DNA from: Lysinibacillus cavernae
GTDB taxonomy: Bacteria > Bacillota > Bacilli > Bacillales_A > Planococcaceae
DNA: 64,000 bases
NCBI RefSeq assembly: GCF_009724685.1
Contig: NZ_WMEF01000001.1
Coordinates: 124,001-188,000, forward strand
Direction of reading: 5' to 3'
A program made the position numbers and the translations under genes. Position 1 is the first letter of the stretch; each line of letters begins with the position of its first letter. The notes beneath the pieces are model-generated. The model was not told the DNA's origin. It saw nothing but the letters and a program-made list of their open reading frames with translations, and ran no database searches. Shown here one piece after another: positions 47,482-57,867 of this stretch.

Positions 47482-48096
47482 TTGTCACAATCGTTTTACA
47501 ATGAATCATCAAATCAAACAAATTTCAATCAACAACATAGTCTAAATCATGGTGGTCATGAGATGATGGACATGCATGAAACAATTGGCGAAATTATTGC
47601 AGGTATGAACCAATCCATTATTTTACGTCCACAAGTGAAAGATCCGGAATTACTCACTATTTTGGATCGCCAATATAATTTCACTTTAGGTATGTACAAT
47701 ACAATTGTAGAGTCCTTTAAAACAGGGCATGACCCTTCTGTTCCAACTGGACGATACCAAATGGAAACAGGCAATGATTTTAAATACGGTTTAACTCCAG
47801 GGCAACCGAAAAAGCCAATGCAAAATGCCAATGAAATTAATGATGAAGCCATTTCCGGTTTCTTACTAGGTGCTCAAAAGGGAGCAGCAAAATGTATGAC
47901 TGCTGCCGCAACGGAAACGACAAACCCTGTCGTTCGTCGTGTTGTTGCTGATAGTATTCCCAACTGCATTGAAATGGCATACGAATTATCCATTTACCAA
48001 AATAAACATGGTTATTATCAAGTACCTCAGTACTCTCAACAAGATATGCAAACCATGCTTAATGCATACGACACAACTACTAATCCCCTTCATTAA
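47482..48096 (+). CDS. CotF-like spore coat protein
   Basis: A 204-residue protein with a Gln/Asn/His-rich N-terminus (about 1-25) and a ferritin-like helical CotF domain (MDMHETIGEIIAGMN, LLTILDRQYNFTLGMYN, ISGFLLGAQKGAAKCMTAA). Members are deposited in the spore coat. The start is TTG with GAGGAGG upstream. It indicates a spore-forming host. Divergent from lemA; a sporulation sigma promoter is plausible but not clear. Confidence 0.87.
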   Translation: MSQSFYNESSNQTNFNQQHSLNHGGHEMMDMHETIGEIIAGMNQSIILRPQVKDPELLTILDRQYNFTLGMYNTIVESFKTGHDPSVPTGRYQMETGNDFKYGLTPGQPKKPMQNANEINDEAISGFLLGAQKGAAKCMTAAATETTNPVVRRVVADSIPNCIEMAYELSIYQNKHGYYQVPQYSQQDMQTMLNAYDTTTNPLH

Positions 48097-48097
48097 A

Positions 48098-48140
48098 AAA
48101 CAGTCCATGGTGATAAATTCTCACCATGGACTGTTTTAAC
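48098..48140. terminator. Bidirectional terminator
   Basis: AAAACAGTCCATGGTGA pairs with TCACCATGGACTGTTTT, flanked by A and T runs. It lies between convergent spore coat and ABC ATPase genes. Confidence 0.88.
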
Positions 48141-48154
48141 AAGATAAACTCTAA

Positions 48155-48877
48155 TTATAGTACCTTTCCTAAAAACGCCTTTGTGCGCTCACTTTGCGGA
48201 TTACCAAACAATTCCTCTGGTGAGCCTTCTTCTACGATATACCCTCCATCCATAAAGACTACTCTATCGCCAACTTCACGAGCAAAGCCCATTTCGTGCG
48301 TTACAACAATCATTGTCATCCCTTCAGCAGCTAGATTTTTCATAACATCTAGCACTTCCTTCACCATTTCAGGATCAAGTGCCGAAGTAGGCTCATCAAA
48401 TAAAATAGCTTTTGGTTTCATTGCCAAGGCACGTGCAATAGCTACACGCTGTTGTTGACCACCTGATAGCTGCTCAGGATAATTATAGGCCTTGCTGTCG
48501 AGCCCTACCTTTTTCAATAACTCATGTCCTAGTTCTTCAGCCTCTGAACGACTCATTTTCCGAATTTGCATAGGTGCCATCGTAACATTATCGATAACAG
48601 TCATATGTGGGAACAAGTTAAATTGTTGAAACACCATACCAACTTCTGCTCGAATTTCATTGATATTCGTTTTCGGATCATTAATCTGCACATTTTCAAT
48701 ATAAATTGCCCCATCTGTTACTTCTTCTAGCATATTAATGCATCGTAAAAATGTACTTTTCCCTGAACCTGACGGCCCAATCACACAAACAACTTGTTTT
48801 TCTTGGATTTCATAATCGATTCCTTTTAATACTTCAAGCTTGCCAAAATATTTGTGTAGGTTCTCAATTTTTATCAT
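48155..48877 (-). CDS. Polar amino acid ABC transporter ATPase
   Basis: A 240-residue ATPase of the GlnQ/ArtP class: Walker [10 protein letters not shown], signature [16 protein letters not shown], Walker [15 protein letters not shown] and H-loop VVTHEMG. It drives import with the permease, whose stop overlaps its start by four bases. The order binding protein, permease, ATPase is normal. Exact amino acid specificity cannot be read. Confidence 0.95.
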   Translation of the reverse strand: MIKIENLHKYFGKLEVLKGIDYEIQEKQVVCVIGPSGSGKSTFLRCINMLEEVTDGAIYIENVQINDPKTNINEIRAEVGMVFQQFNLFPHMTVIDNVTMAPMQIRKMSRSEAEELGHELLKKVGLDSKAYNYPEQLSGGQQQRVAIARALAMKPKAILFDEPTSALDPEMVKEVLDVMKNLAAEGMTMIVVTHEMGFAREVGDRVVFMDGGYIVEEGSPEELFGNPQSERTKAFLGKVL

Positions 48878-49578
48878 CTTGCTTCCCGCCCTTCTGCCTT
48901 ACGAGGGACATAACTATTGCTAAATCGTTTCTCGATATATGCGACAATCTTTGTTACACCATACGTTAAAACTAAATATAGTAATGCAGCAACAATATAC
49001 GGTTCCCAGAAGCGGAAGCTTGCACCAGCTACAACCTTACTAGCATATAAAATATCTGGTGCCGCAATAACTGTTACTAATGATGAATCCTTTAATAATG
49101 CGATGAATTCATTCCCTAAAGGTGGAATCATACGTCTAAATGCTTGTGGTAAAATGACCTTACGCATTGCTTGATTATGTGTTAACCCAAGAGAACGAGC
49201 TGCCTCCATTTGCCCCTTTGCAATACTTTGAATACCTGCACGGAAAATTTCCGCATTGTAAGCAGCACAGTTTAAAATAAGCGCTGTTATCCCTGACACC
49301 ATATATCCTAAAGAATGGCCAAAGATGGTTGGAATAACTGCTAAATGAATTAACAAAATTTGCACAAGCATCGGTGTTCCACGGAATAAATCGATATATA
49401 GTTTAGATGGCCAATAAATCCATTTTTTACTCGATAATTTCCCTAGGCCTAAAAATAGCCCTAATAGAATACCTCCAAAATAACCACTAAGTGTCAAAAT
49501 AAGTGTTACGCCAATACCTCGTATAAACATATCTCGGTAGTTCCAGACAATGTCCCAGCGTAAGTCAAAGATGTCCAT
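48874..49578 (-). CDS. Polar amino acid ABC transporter permease
   Basis: A 234-residue inner-membrane permease of the HisMQ type with about five helices and the coupling loop [25 protein letters not shown]. It lies after the binding-protein gene with an intercistronic hairpin between, and overlaps the ATPase gene. Confidence 0.95.
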   Translation of the reverse strand: MDIFDLRWDIVWNYRDMFIRGIGVTLILTLSGYFGGILLGLFLGLGKLSSKKWIYWPSKLYIDLFRGTPMLVQILLIHLAVIPTIFGHSLGYMVSGITALILNCAAYNAEIFRAGIQSIAKGQMEAARSLGLTHNQAMRKVILPQAFRRMIPPLGNEFIALLKDSSLVTVIAAPDILYASKVVAGASFRFWEPYIVAALLYLVLTYGVTKIVAYIEKRFSNSYVPRKAEGREAR

Positions 49579-49620
49579 CCGAAAACCCCATTCCCCTTTA
49601 AAGTTACGAAAATTAAATGA

Positions 49621-49650
49621 GCCGCTAGCACAGTGACTATGCTAGTGGCA
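49621..49650 (-). other. Intercistronic hairpin between binding protein and permease
   Basis: GCCGCTAGCA pairs with TGCTAGTGGC with one mismatch. Such stems often raise the level of the upstream binding-protein mRNA over the permease. No T run follows, so read-through is expected. Confidence 0.55.
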
Positions 49651-49667
49651 TCACCATTTATTGATTA

Positions 49668-50462
49668 CTAAAAATCAGTACCTGTAATTTCTTTTAATTT
49701 ACCGTTCTCTTTAATCTTTTTAAGACCTTCATTTAATTTATCTAATAGCTCTTTATTACCTTTTTGAACCATAAAACCGTAGTGCTCTTTTTCGAATGCA
49801 TCATCTTCTATTACTTTAAGTTTTTGATCTGGGTGCGCTTTAATATATTCATAAACTACTGCATTATCCCCAATAGCTGCGTCAACGTTACCGTTTAGCA
49901 TCTCTTGAATAGCGATTGGTTGACTTTCAAATGCCATAATATTTGTACTTGCTTCACCTTGTAGCTTTTTCGCAGCCATATGACCAGTAGCATTAATTTG
50001 TACAGATACCTTTTTATCTTTTAGTTCATCTAGCGATTTAATCTTTGAATCCTCTTTTACAACGATCAACAATTGAGATTCATAGTATGGCTCTGTAAAG
50101 TCAAATGATTCTTTACGTTCTTCAGTAATTGTAATCCCAGAAGCACCGATATGCGTTTCACCGTTTTTAATTGTTTGGAATACTGGCTCCCAACCAATAT
50201 TATTCCACTCTACTTCAAAGTCCATTTCATCAGCAATTGCTTGTAAAATATCGACATCAATCCCTACAATTTTCCCTTTATCGTCAACAGATTCAAATGG
50301 TGCGAAAGTTGCCTCTGTACCTACTTTATATACTTTCTTGCCATCTCCTCCATCTTCTGAAGGTGTGCCACCTGAAGATGCATCATCCTTTGCACCACAT
50401 CCTGCAAGGGCTAATGTTAAAGCTGCTATAACCATCAGTAACATCCACGCTGTTTTTTTCAT
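49668..50462 (-). CDS. Amino acid ABC transporter substrate-binding lipoprotein
   Basis: A 264-residue solute-binding lipoprotein. The lipobox LALAGC gives the lipidated Cys near residue 22, followed by a Gly/Ser linker and a family 3 binding domain (GTEATFAPFESVDDKGKI, GIDVDILQAIADEM, GASGITITEERK). It captures polar or basic amino acids outside the membrane. A strong inverted repeat lies in its leader. Confidence 0.95.
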   Translation of the reverse strand: MKKTAWMLLMVIAALTLALAGCGAKDDASSGGTPSEDGGDGKKVYKVGTEATFAPFESVDDKGKIVGIDVDILQAIADEMDFEVEWNNIGWEPVFQTIKNGETHIGASGITITEERKESFDFTEPYYESQLLIVVKEDSKIKSLDELKDKKVSVQINATGHMAAKKLQGEASTNIMAFESQPIAIQEMLNGNVDAAIGDNAVVYEYIKAHPDQKLKVIEDDAFEKEHYGFMVQKGNKELLDKLNEGLKKIKENGKLKEITGTDF

Positions 50463-50486
50463 TGTATTTCCCCCTATTTCGATAAT

Positions 50487-50522
50487 TTTCCGAAATGCGC
50501 ATTATTTTTCGCAATTCGGAAA
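50487..50522 (-). promoter_or_regulatory. Inverted repeat in leader of amino acid transporter operon
   Basis: TTTCCGAAATGCG (50487-50499) is inverted at 50510-50522 with one mismatch and a ten-base loop. It ends 25 bases before the start codon and has no T run, so it looks like an operator or RNA control element rather than a terminator. Confidence 0.55.
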
Positions 50523-50963
50523 TGTTAGACTATTAGGTCAATTATATTAACATTATAGTATTTAGACAACAACTTTTCGCATAAAACTAAATATTTTTTA
50601 ATATTAATTAATAATAAACTCATATAAATAGAAAAAATATGTATTAATAACAAAAAACTAAACCTAAAACTAATATATATACAATGTAAACCATTCTAAA
50701 ATTCGATGAATTTTGGCAAAAAAAAAAAGAATCCCCTCAGAAAGGATTCTTTTTTTCGACTATTACTAGTCTTCACGTACAGTATGTTCACTAAAAAATA
50801 ATTTGGAGTTGTTGCTTTTTTGAAGGTTTGAAAGGCATAAATAGGGGAATAATGCCAAATAGGGCAGTCTTCCCTTTATTTTCCCTCTCCATCTCCAGTA
50901 AGCAGGCTGCTAAACTACTTATTAGGAGATCAAGCTATAACAGTATTTCTATATTCAGTAAAA
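50523..50963. other. Intergenic region with bidirectional terminator
   Basis: Contains the transporter promoter side (AT-rich, 50523-50700), a terminator at 50721-50757, and 200 bases without a supported gene before tRNA-Arg. Short frames near 50828 have no ribosome-binding site. Confidence 0.45.
50721..50757. terminator. Bidirectional terminator-like hairpin
   Basis: AAAAAAAGAATCC pairs with GGATTCTTTTTTT, a complete A/T-flanked stem that can terminate both strands, probably for the tRNA transcript on the minus strand. Confidence 0.8.
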
Positions 50964-51038
50964 TGGCGCCCTCGGAGGGAATCGAACCCCCAGTGCAAGA
51001 ACCGGAATCTTACGTGTTATCCATTACACCACGAGGGC
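50964..51038 (-). tRNA. tRNA-Arg (anticodon CCG)
   Basis: The minus strand folds as a cloverleaf of 75 bases. Acceptor GCCCTCG pairs with CGAGGGC. The anticodon stem TAAGA/TCTTG encloses the loop TTCCGGT with anticodon CCG, which reads CGG. The T-arm is GGGGGTTCGATTCCC, and CCA is encoded. Confidence 0.96.
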
Positions 51039-51240
51039 AAAAGACACAAAAAAAAAAGTACTCACTCTAGGCTTACAAAAAGCATGATGTAGATAACCCT
51101 CATTTTTGAAGCATACCTGCAAAATAGTGTCCTGTACTTTAAATTTATAACCTTACTTATTATACAAACCTATCGTATATATTTCAACCATAGAATGCAA
51201 AAATAATTTATTTTTTTATTTCACTTTAGCAGGGTTAATA

Positions 51241-51271
51241 TTTGACCTTCCCTGACTATAATGTGTATGAT
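51241..51271 (+). promoter_or_regulatory. clpP promoter with CtsR-like operator
   Basis: On the minus strand 51257-51241 reads AGTCAGG GAA GGTCAAA, two CtsR heptads with the canonical three-base gap (second perfect, first 5 of 7). It overlaps a -35 TTGACC at 51242-51247; TATGAT at 51266-51271 is a fitting -10 at 18 bases. CtsR represses clp genes in Bacillales. Confidence 0.75.
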
Positions 51272-51345
51272 AAGGATACAGCTGAAATAACAATGGAAAT
51301 TTTCAGCAAAGGTATTCGAATTTAGTTTTTTAAGGAGGATTTAAC

Positions 51346-51936
51346 ATGAATTTAATTCCTACAGTTATTGAACAAACAAGTCGTGGTGAACGTGCATATG
51401 ATATTTACTCACGTCTACTTAAAGACCGTATTATCCTTTTAGGAAGCGCAATTGACGACAATGTTGCTAACTCCATTGTCGCACAACTTCTTTTCCTACA
51501 AGCAGAAGATCCAGATAAAGATATCTCTCTTTACATTAATTCACCAGGTGGATCAATTACGGCTGGTATGGCTATTTATGACACAATGCAAATTATTAAA
51601 CCTCAAGTGCAAACAATTTGTATTGGTATGGCCGCTTCAATGGGTGCTTTCCTACTTGCAGCTGGTGAACCTGGTAAACGTTTTGCATTACCAAATGCAG
51701 AAGTAATGATTCACCAACCACTAGGTGGTGCTCAAGGTCAAGCAACAGAAATTGAAATCGCTGCTAAACGTATTTTGTTCTTACGTGAAAAATTAAATAG
51801 CATTTTATCTGAACGCACTGGTCAACCACTTGAAGTCATTTCAAGAGACACAGATCGCGATAACTTCATGACTGCTGAGCGTGCAAAAGAATATGGTTTA
51901 ATCGACCACATTATGCACCGTAGCGATAATAAATAA
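51346..51936 (+). CDS. clpP: ATP-dependent Clp protease proteolytic subunit
   Basis: A 196-residue serine protease forming the ClpP barrel used by ClpX, ClpC or ClpE. The catalytic Ser lies in [12 protein letters not shown], the His in [12 protein letters not shown] and the Asp in [11 protein letters not shown]. Length is typical. AAGGAGG precedes the ATG. A CtsR-like operator overlaps the promoter. It is convergent with crh, and the shared terminator hairpin has been split by a repeat element. Confidence 0.98.
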   Translation: MNLIPTVIEQTSRGERAYDIYSRLLKDRIILLGSAIDDNVANSIVAQLLFLQAEDPDKDISLYINSPGGSITAGMAIYDTMQIIKPQVQTICIGMAASMGAFLLAAGEPGKRFALPNAEVMIHQPLGGAQGQATEIEIAAKRILFLREKLNSILSERTGQPLEVISRDTDRDNFMTAERAKEYGLIDHIMHRSDNK

Positions 51937-51943
51937 TAAAAGA

Positions 51944-51976
51944 GAAGGCATCACAGAGTTACTCTGTGATGCCTTC
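51944..51976. terminator. Terminator hairpin copy left of repeat element 2
   Basis: GAAGGCATCACAGAG pairs with CTCTGTGATGCCTTC around TTA. It is repeated with one base change at 52571-52602. Its outer flank on the minus strand is TCTTTTATTATTT, a good T tract for crh transcripts. Confidence 0.85.
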
Positions 51977-52570
51977 ATGTTGTTGAAAAAAGGTGATGGC
52001 AACGGCAGAAACAGCCATTTTGAAAGGCGAGGGATTGATTTCCGTTCTGCCAGCGTCCTTTCCAGGGGGCGTCCGATGAGCCACTTCACTCACTCCGTTC
52101 GCTCCAGGGTCTCAACTGTGACGCTAATCCCCTAGGAGTGACGCTGGCTCCACTCCAATCAACCATTCTGCAAAAGTGTCTTTTCCTTACTTTCATACGA
52201 GACGTAGTAAACAAAATAACCCATTATTTGTATGATTAGAGAAAGGATAGCCCCTTATTTACAATGTGGAGAAGTGATGAGTGACCCCCCTCCATAAAGA
52301 GTAGTGAATACCTTCACTTTATTTGAAAACCTTTGCTAAAAAGAAACATTTTTATGGATTGGAGTGGAAGGCTACTTGACTCCCGTGGGATAGCGAGACA
52401 GGCGAGCCCCTGCACAGAGCGGTAGCGGAGGAAGCGGCTCGGCGCTCGCCCACAGGAAGCCTTGCTCTACGCGAAAGCGAAGCGTCAGCGACAAAGCAAG
52501 TAGCCTGCAACGGAAATCCATTTTCACCTTTCACAAAAATTCTATTGGTGGTTTTGTTTTTCAACACTAC
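51977..52570. repeat. Structured non-coding repeat element, copy 2
   Basis: An element of about 594 bases, homologous throughout to 45456-46010. Module A is 52049-52148 and module B is 52370-52505, closed by the same GCCAGCGTC/GACGCTGGC and GGCTACTTG/CAAGTAGCC stems. Module B carries about 34 extra bases near 52459-52493 compared with copy 1. It is inserted between two copies of the clpP/crh terminator hairpin. Short frames inside are not conserved with copy 1. Confidence 0.85.
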
Positions 52571-52612
52571 GAAGGCATCACAGATTTACTCTGTGATGCC
52601 TTTTGTTGTTCG
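52571..52612 (+). terminator. Terminator hairpin copy right of repeat element 2
   Basis: The second copy of the clpP/crh hairpin, followed on the plus strand by TTTTGTTGTT. It differs from the left copy by one base in the loop-proximal stem. Confidence 0.85.
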
Positions 52613-52627
52613 ATGCTAATAAGATTG

Positions 52628-52885
52628 TTAGTCTTCGTTTTCAATAATTGTTGCCAATGCTGTAACCGCTTGCTCAGCATCACTGCCTTCACTACTTAAA
52701 GAAACCTCAGTACCTTTAGCAACAGCCAAGCTCATGACACCCATAATGGATTTGGCATTGACTTTTTTCTCATCCTTTTCTAGAAAGATATCAGCACTAA
52801 AGCGATTTGCTTCCTGCACAAATAGTGCTGCTTGTCTAGCTTGTAGTCCTAATTTTAATTTAACCTGGACTCTTCTCTCAATCAT
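52628..52885 (-). CDS. crh: HPr-like protein Crh
   Basis: An 85-residue HPr paralogue. The position of the PTS His15 is Gln (GLQARQAALF), so it cannot pass phosphate in sugar transport. The regulatory Ser46 is kept in NAKSIMGVM. Crh-Ser46-P is a corepressor of CcpA in carbon catabolite control. It is the last gene of the rapZ-glmR-whiA-crh cluster, as in Bacillus. Confidence 0.95.
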   Translation of the reverse strand: MIERRVQVKLKLGLQARQAALFVQEANRFSADIFLEKDEKKVNAKSIMGVMSLAVAKGTEVSLSSEGSDAEQAVTALATIIENED

Positions 52886-52997
52886 TCACAAAACTCCCCT
52901 TCACTACCGTTCATCTATTAGTTTTATCTTACCTTACTTACTAGCAAAAGAACAATAAGCGATTAGCATGACATTCATACCTGAAAAGTATGAAAAC

Positions 52998-53945
52998 TTA
53001 ACCACCTATTTTTTCACCGCGTCTTAATGCATCCGCAATCTCATCAATTTTTCTTAATCGATGGTTAACGCCTGACTTACTTACCGTTCCACTTGATACC
53101 ATTTCTCCAAGTTCTTTTAACGTAACATCTTGGTACTCTACACGAAGACGTGCTATTTCACGAAGCTTCTCTGGTAGTTGATCAAGGCCAATTGAATTTT
53201 CAATAAATCGAATATTTTCTACCTGTCGTAATGCTGCACCAATGGTTTTGTTTAAATTGGCTGTTTCACAGTTCACAATACGGTTGACACTATTGCGCAT
53301 GTCTCGCAATATCCGAACATCTTCAAACTTCATCATTGCCTGATGAGCACCTACAATATTAAGGAAATCTGAAATTTTTTCTGCTTCTTTTAAATAAGTA
53401 ACAAAACCTTTTTTGCGTTCGATTGTTTTGGCATTGAGTTCAAATTCATTCATTAAATCCATTAATGCTTCACCATGCTCTTTATATAAAGAATAAATCT
53501 CTAAATGGTAGGCTGATGTTTCTGGATTGTTGACAGAACCGCCTGCTAAAAACGCACCTCTTAAATACGCTCTTTTTTGGCCACTCTTTTTAATGAGTTT
53601 TCTTGAAATTGTATGGTTAAATTGAAAGTCGTCTGAGATGATTTCTAAATCAATTAACAGCTCGCGTGCACCTTCTCTTACACGACATATATATACGTTA
53701 TTTTTTTTGAGTCGCATTTTTTTGCGAACAAGTAATTCTACATTGTACGGATACAATTTTTTCATTATCGTATATAGTCTTCTAGCAATTGCAGCATTTT
53801 CAGTCTGCACGTCTAAGCTTAGTTGTTTATTTGCAAAGGATAATGAACCATTCATACGAATTAGGGCAGAAACTTCTGCTTTCATACAATGATTGTCCGC
53901 TTCTATTTGCGTTAATTCCTTTTTTGTTTCAGAAGCAAAAGACAT
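52998..53945 (-). CDS. whiA: DNA-binding protein WhiA
   Basis: A 315-residue protein with an N-terminal degenerate LAGLIDADG-like domain ([18 protein letters not shown]) and a C-terminal HTH ([28 protein letters not shown]). In Bacillus it affects division and chromosome segregation. The ATG at 53945 follows AAAGGGGGGC. Next to glmR, as usual. Confidence 0.96.
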   Translation of the reverse strand: MSFASETKKELTQIEADNHCMKAEVSALIRMNGSLSFANKQLSLDVQTENAAIARRLYTIMKKLYPYNVELLVRKKMRLKKNNVYICRVREGARELLIDLEIISDDFQFNHTISRKLIKKSGQKRAYLRGAFLAGGSVNNPETSAYHLEIYSLYKEHGEALMDLMNEFELNAKTIERKKGFVTYLKEAEKISDFLNIVGAHQAMMKFEDVRILRDMRNSVNRIVNCETANLNKTIGAALRQVENIRFIENSIGLDQLPEKLREIARLRVEYQDVTLKELGEMVSSGTVSKSGVNHRLRKIDEIADALRRGEKIGG

Positions 53946-54010
53946 ATCATGCCCCCCTTTCAATCATGTTTTCTATGTATATGTTCATCTTACCATATAC
54001 GATAGACGCA

Positions 54011-55006
54011 TTATGTTTCTATAATTGGTCCTCTTACTTTTTGATGGTAAATATCCGCATAATCTACCAGCCATTCTGCAACATTGGTAGCGTTATGTCG
54101 AACGGTCCCATCTGGACGAATCGTAGCGATGTCACGTTTAATGACCTCTAAGCCCATACTTTCAAGCTTTGCGACATCAAATGTCACTGGTTCCGCTCTC
54201 TCTTCTTTATACAATTCTTTTACAGGGTTAGGGAGTTCTTCTTCGTTTACTAAAATTGAATCAATAAAGTCGTTGCCAACATGCTTATGTATGGCTGTTA
54301 CATGATCGCCTGCTGTATAAGAAATCGTTTCACCTTTTTGTGTCATTAAATTACAAACATATATTTTTCTTCCTTTTGCTTTAACAACAGCTTCTCCTAT
54401 CTCTTTAACAAGCAGATTTGGAATAATACTTGTGTATAAGCTTCCTGGGCCAATTAAAATATAGTCTGCACGATGAATAGCACGAATGGCTTCTGGTAAC
54501 GGTTGCACATTTTCGGGTACTAAAAAAACGCGATCGATGCGCTTGGACGCTGTTGGTATTTTTGATTCTCCTTCAATAATTGAACCGTCATCTAACACAG
54601 CATGTAAGTTTATTTTTTTATTTGCAGCTGGTATGACGCGACCATGAACTTTTAAAACTTTTCCCATCTCGCTGATTGCATGATTAAAATCTCCCGTAAT
54701 ATCAGTAAGTGCTGTTAGCATCAAGTTCCCTAAGGAATGACCTCTTAAATCCTCAGATGCTGAAAAGCGATATTGGAACATTTGCTCTACAAGTGGTTCA
54801 ATATCTGATAATGCAGCAATCACATTGCGAACATCACCAGGTGGTGGAATATCATAGTCATCACGTAATCGGCCTGAAGAACCACCATCATCTGCTACTG
54901 TCACAATAGCAGTAATATCAAATGGGTGGTGCTTCAGCCCGCGAAGTAATGTGGAAAGCCCTGTGCCACCACCTATTACAACAAGCTTTGGTTGCTTTTT
55001 CCCCAT
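54011..55006 (-). CDS. glmR: GlmR/YvcK gluconeogenesis factor
   Basis: A 331-residue UDP-sugar-binding protein. The N-terminal motif is VVIGGGTGLSTLLRGLK, followed by VTVADDGGSSGRLR and LIGPGSLYTSIIPNL near 210. In Bacillus YvcK/GlmR supports growth on gluconeogenic carbon and directs carbon to cell-wall precursors. It lies four bases after rapZ and before whiA. Confidence 0.96.
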   Translation of the reverse strand: MGKKQPKLVVIGGGTGLSTLLRGLKHHPFDITAIVTVADDGGSSGRLRDDYDIPPPGDVRNVIAALSDIEPLVEQMFQYRFSASEDLRGHSLGNLMLTALTDITGDFNHAISEMGKVLKVHGRVIPAANKKINLHAVLDDGSIIEGESKIPTASKRIDRVFLVPENVQPLPEAIRAIHRADYILIGPGSLYTSIIPNLLVKEIGEAVVKAKGRKIYVCNLMTQKGETISYTAGDHVTAIHKHVGNDFIDSILVNEEELPNPVKELYKEERAEPVTFDVAKLESMGLEVIKRDIATIRPDGTVRHNATNVAEWLVDYADIYHQKVRGPIIET

Positions 55007-55010
55007 TCAC

Positions 55011-55904
55011 TCATTCCTTTCTACGATTAATATCACGATGCGTAATAACCGTATTTTCCTTGCCCGCAAAATATGCCCCAAAAAACTCTGCTAATGTTAC
55101 TGAGCGATGCTGACCTCCAGTACAACCAAAAGCAATGACGAGCTGTGATTTGCCTTCTTGTCGATAAAGAGGAATCATAAAGTCCAACAAATCCGTTAGT
55201 TTTTGTATGAGTATTTGCGTATCTTCCAAAGCTAAAACATAAGAAGATACCTCTGTTTGAAGACCCGTTTTCGGACGTAGCTCCTCCACATAATATGGAT
55301 TTTTAAGAAAACGAACATCGAACACTAAGTCTGCATCAATTGGCATACCGTGCTTAAAGCCAAAGGACATAATGTTAACGGTAAAAATAGTATCTGCCTC
55401 ACTAGCAAATTCTTTGACAATCCTTTCACGCAGCTGCTTTGGTTTCATGTTAGATGTGTTATAAACAAAATTAGCACGGCCCTTTACTTCAGATAAAAGC
55501 GCTCGTTCTTGTTTAATTCCATCAAGAGGTAAACCATTTACCGCTAATGGATGGGCACGTCTTGTCTCCTTATAGCGTCTTACTAAAGTGGCATCGTCTG
55601 CATCTAAAAATAATATACGAGCAACAATATCGCCTTCTTTTAGTATATGGTCTAACGCCCCAATAAGAGCATCAAAAAAGTCGCCACCACGCATATCCAT
55701 TACGGCCGCAATACGCGTACTATTTTTACCAGAATCTCTTAGCAGAGTTAAAAAAGTTGTAAGTAACGCAGGTGGTAAATTATCAATACAGTAATACCCT
55801 AAATCTTCAAAGCTTTGAATAGCTACGGTCTTCCCAGCCCCAGACATTCCTGTAATAATAACCAATTCATGTGTACTTTGTTGGCCTTCAACCACCACTG
55901 TCAT
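55011..55904 (-). CDS. rapZ: RapZ/YvcJ nucleotide-binding protein
   Basis: A 297-residue P-loop protein with GMSGAGKT near residue 19 and the C-terminal RapZ signature ([19 protein letters not shown]). In Gram-negative bacteria RapZ controls GlmS through small RNAs. In Bacillus YvcJ is a GTPase/ATPase affecting competence. It follows the NUDIX gene after nine bases. Confidence 0.95.
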   Translation of the reverse strand: MTVVVEGQQSTHELVIITGMSGAGKTVAIQSFEDLGYYCIDNLPPALLTTFLTLLRDSGKNSTRIAAVMDMRGGDFFDALIGALDHILKEGDIVARILFLDADDATLVRRYKETRRAHPLAVNGLPLDGIKQERALLSEVKGRANFVYNTSNMKPKQLRERIVKEFASEADTIFTVNIMSFGFKHGMPIDADLVFDVRFLKNPYYVEELRPKTGLQTEVSSYVLALEDTQILIQKLTDLLDFMIPLYRQEGKSQLVIAFGCTGGQHRSVTLAEFFGAYFAGKENTVITHRDINRRKE

Positions 55905-55913
55905 GCAACTCCT

Positions 55914-56381
55914 TTATTGTTCTTTTGATATTTGTATTTTCTGATGAAGTAATTCAAAATTCGTCGTATAGTCAAACGTACCATACTGAATGCCTGATTG
56001 CGATACGGCGAATTGTAAATTAGTTCGATCTCCTTCAGCCATTGGCAAATGTGCTAAATCCTCTACTGGGTGCCATGCAAGCTTGCCTTCTCTAGTTTCT
56101 TCAAAGGGTATTCCTTCTACATCCTTTGCAACAAATGTATAGAGCATCCATTCATCCACAACATCATCGTTTTCTATAATAACCATCGTATAAACACCCT
56201 TTAAATGAACATTCATAGGTGTAACATTTGTCTCTTCTTGGAACTCACGTACAGCAGCTTCAAAGATGGACTCGCCGCTCTCCATTTTCCCTCCTGGAGC
56301 AACGTACCATCCTCGTCTTGGTTTCTGAAGTAATAATACTTTACCGTTTTTTACGGCAATTAAATTTGCAATTCTTTGCAT
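55914..56381 (-). CDS. NUDIX hydrolase (YvcI-like)
   Basis: A protein of 155 residues with the NUDIX box G-x5-E-x7-R-E-x2-E-E (from GGKMESGESIFEAAV). It follows the MutT-like fold start QRIANLIAVKNGKVLLLQKP. It hydrolyses a nucleoside diphosphate derivative; the substrate is unknown. The ATG at 56381 with AGAGGT upstream is preferred. First gene of the rapZ cluster. Confidence 0.92.
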   Translation of the reverse strand: MQRIANLIAVKNGKVLLLQKPRRGWYVAPGGKMESGESIFEAAVREFQEETNVTPMNVHLKGVYTMVIIENDDVVDEWMLYTFVAKDVEGIPFEETREGKLAWHPVEDLAHLPMAEGDRTNLQFAVSQSGIQYGTFDYTTNFELLHQKIQISKEQ

Positions 56382-56730
56382 AGGCACACCTCTAATCACT
56401 TTTGCATTCTACTCTCCATTATAGCAAGACCACGCAAGATTTGTCCTCAATTACTACTCTCTTCCCAAGACAATTAACAATTTAGTTTTATTCAATAGCA
56501 GTGATTTAAATTCGGGCGAAATTTACGATTCTTTATAATATTTCTTTTTCATTTTATACAAATAAAAAAGTAGGTTGCTCCCACCTAATTGAGGCGGAAA
56601 CAACCTACTAAACAAAATAAAAGGGGGATTGCTAATTACACTTTAAATCATACACCTTTTATATGTCATTCAAGTTACAGCAATATTAAAACCACATTAA
56701 AATTGTATATTTTTCCTTAAAATAGCCAAG
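56382..56730. other. trxB-NUDIX intergenic region
   Basis: No gene. It holds the trxB terminator (56569-56607) and presumably the promoter of the NUDIX-rapZ-glmR-whiA-crh operon. Confidence 0.5.
56569..56607 (-). terminator. trxB terminator
   Basis: GTAGGTTG pairs with CAACCTAC, with partial inner pairing, and the minus strand then reads TTTTTTATTTG. Confidence 0.8.
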
Positions 56731-57687
<957 letters not shown>

Positions 57688-57867
57688 CTAAACAGAATAC
57701 TTTTTATCTTCATTCAACGAATAAGTGTAACGTCACCTACAGAAGAAGATAAAGCCCTTGGCTAATAGGCCGGTTATAAACACACTGTCGCCAAGGAAAT
57801 TAGTGATAACGTTAGTATGTTCATCGTATGTGAAAGTATAAAGTTATTCAACTATGTTGCTCACACG

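Noticed and set aside
52352..52567. 71-residue minus-strand ORF
   Set aside because: It lies within repeat element 2, is not conserved in copy 1 and has a composition dictated by the GC-rich stem module.
51977..52570. Group II intron or IS element as explanation of the repeat
   Set aside because: Group IIC introns do target terminators, but no reverse transcriptase, domain V-like motif or transposase frame is visible, and introns do not duplicate the hairpin.
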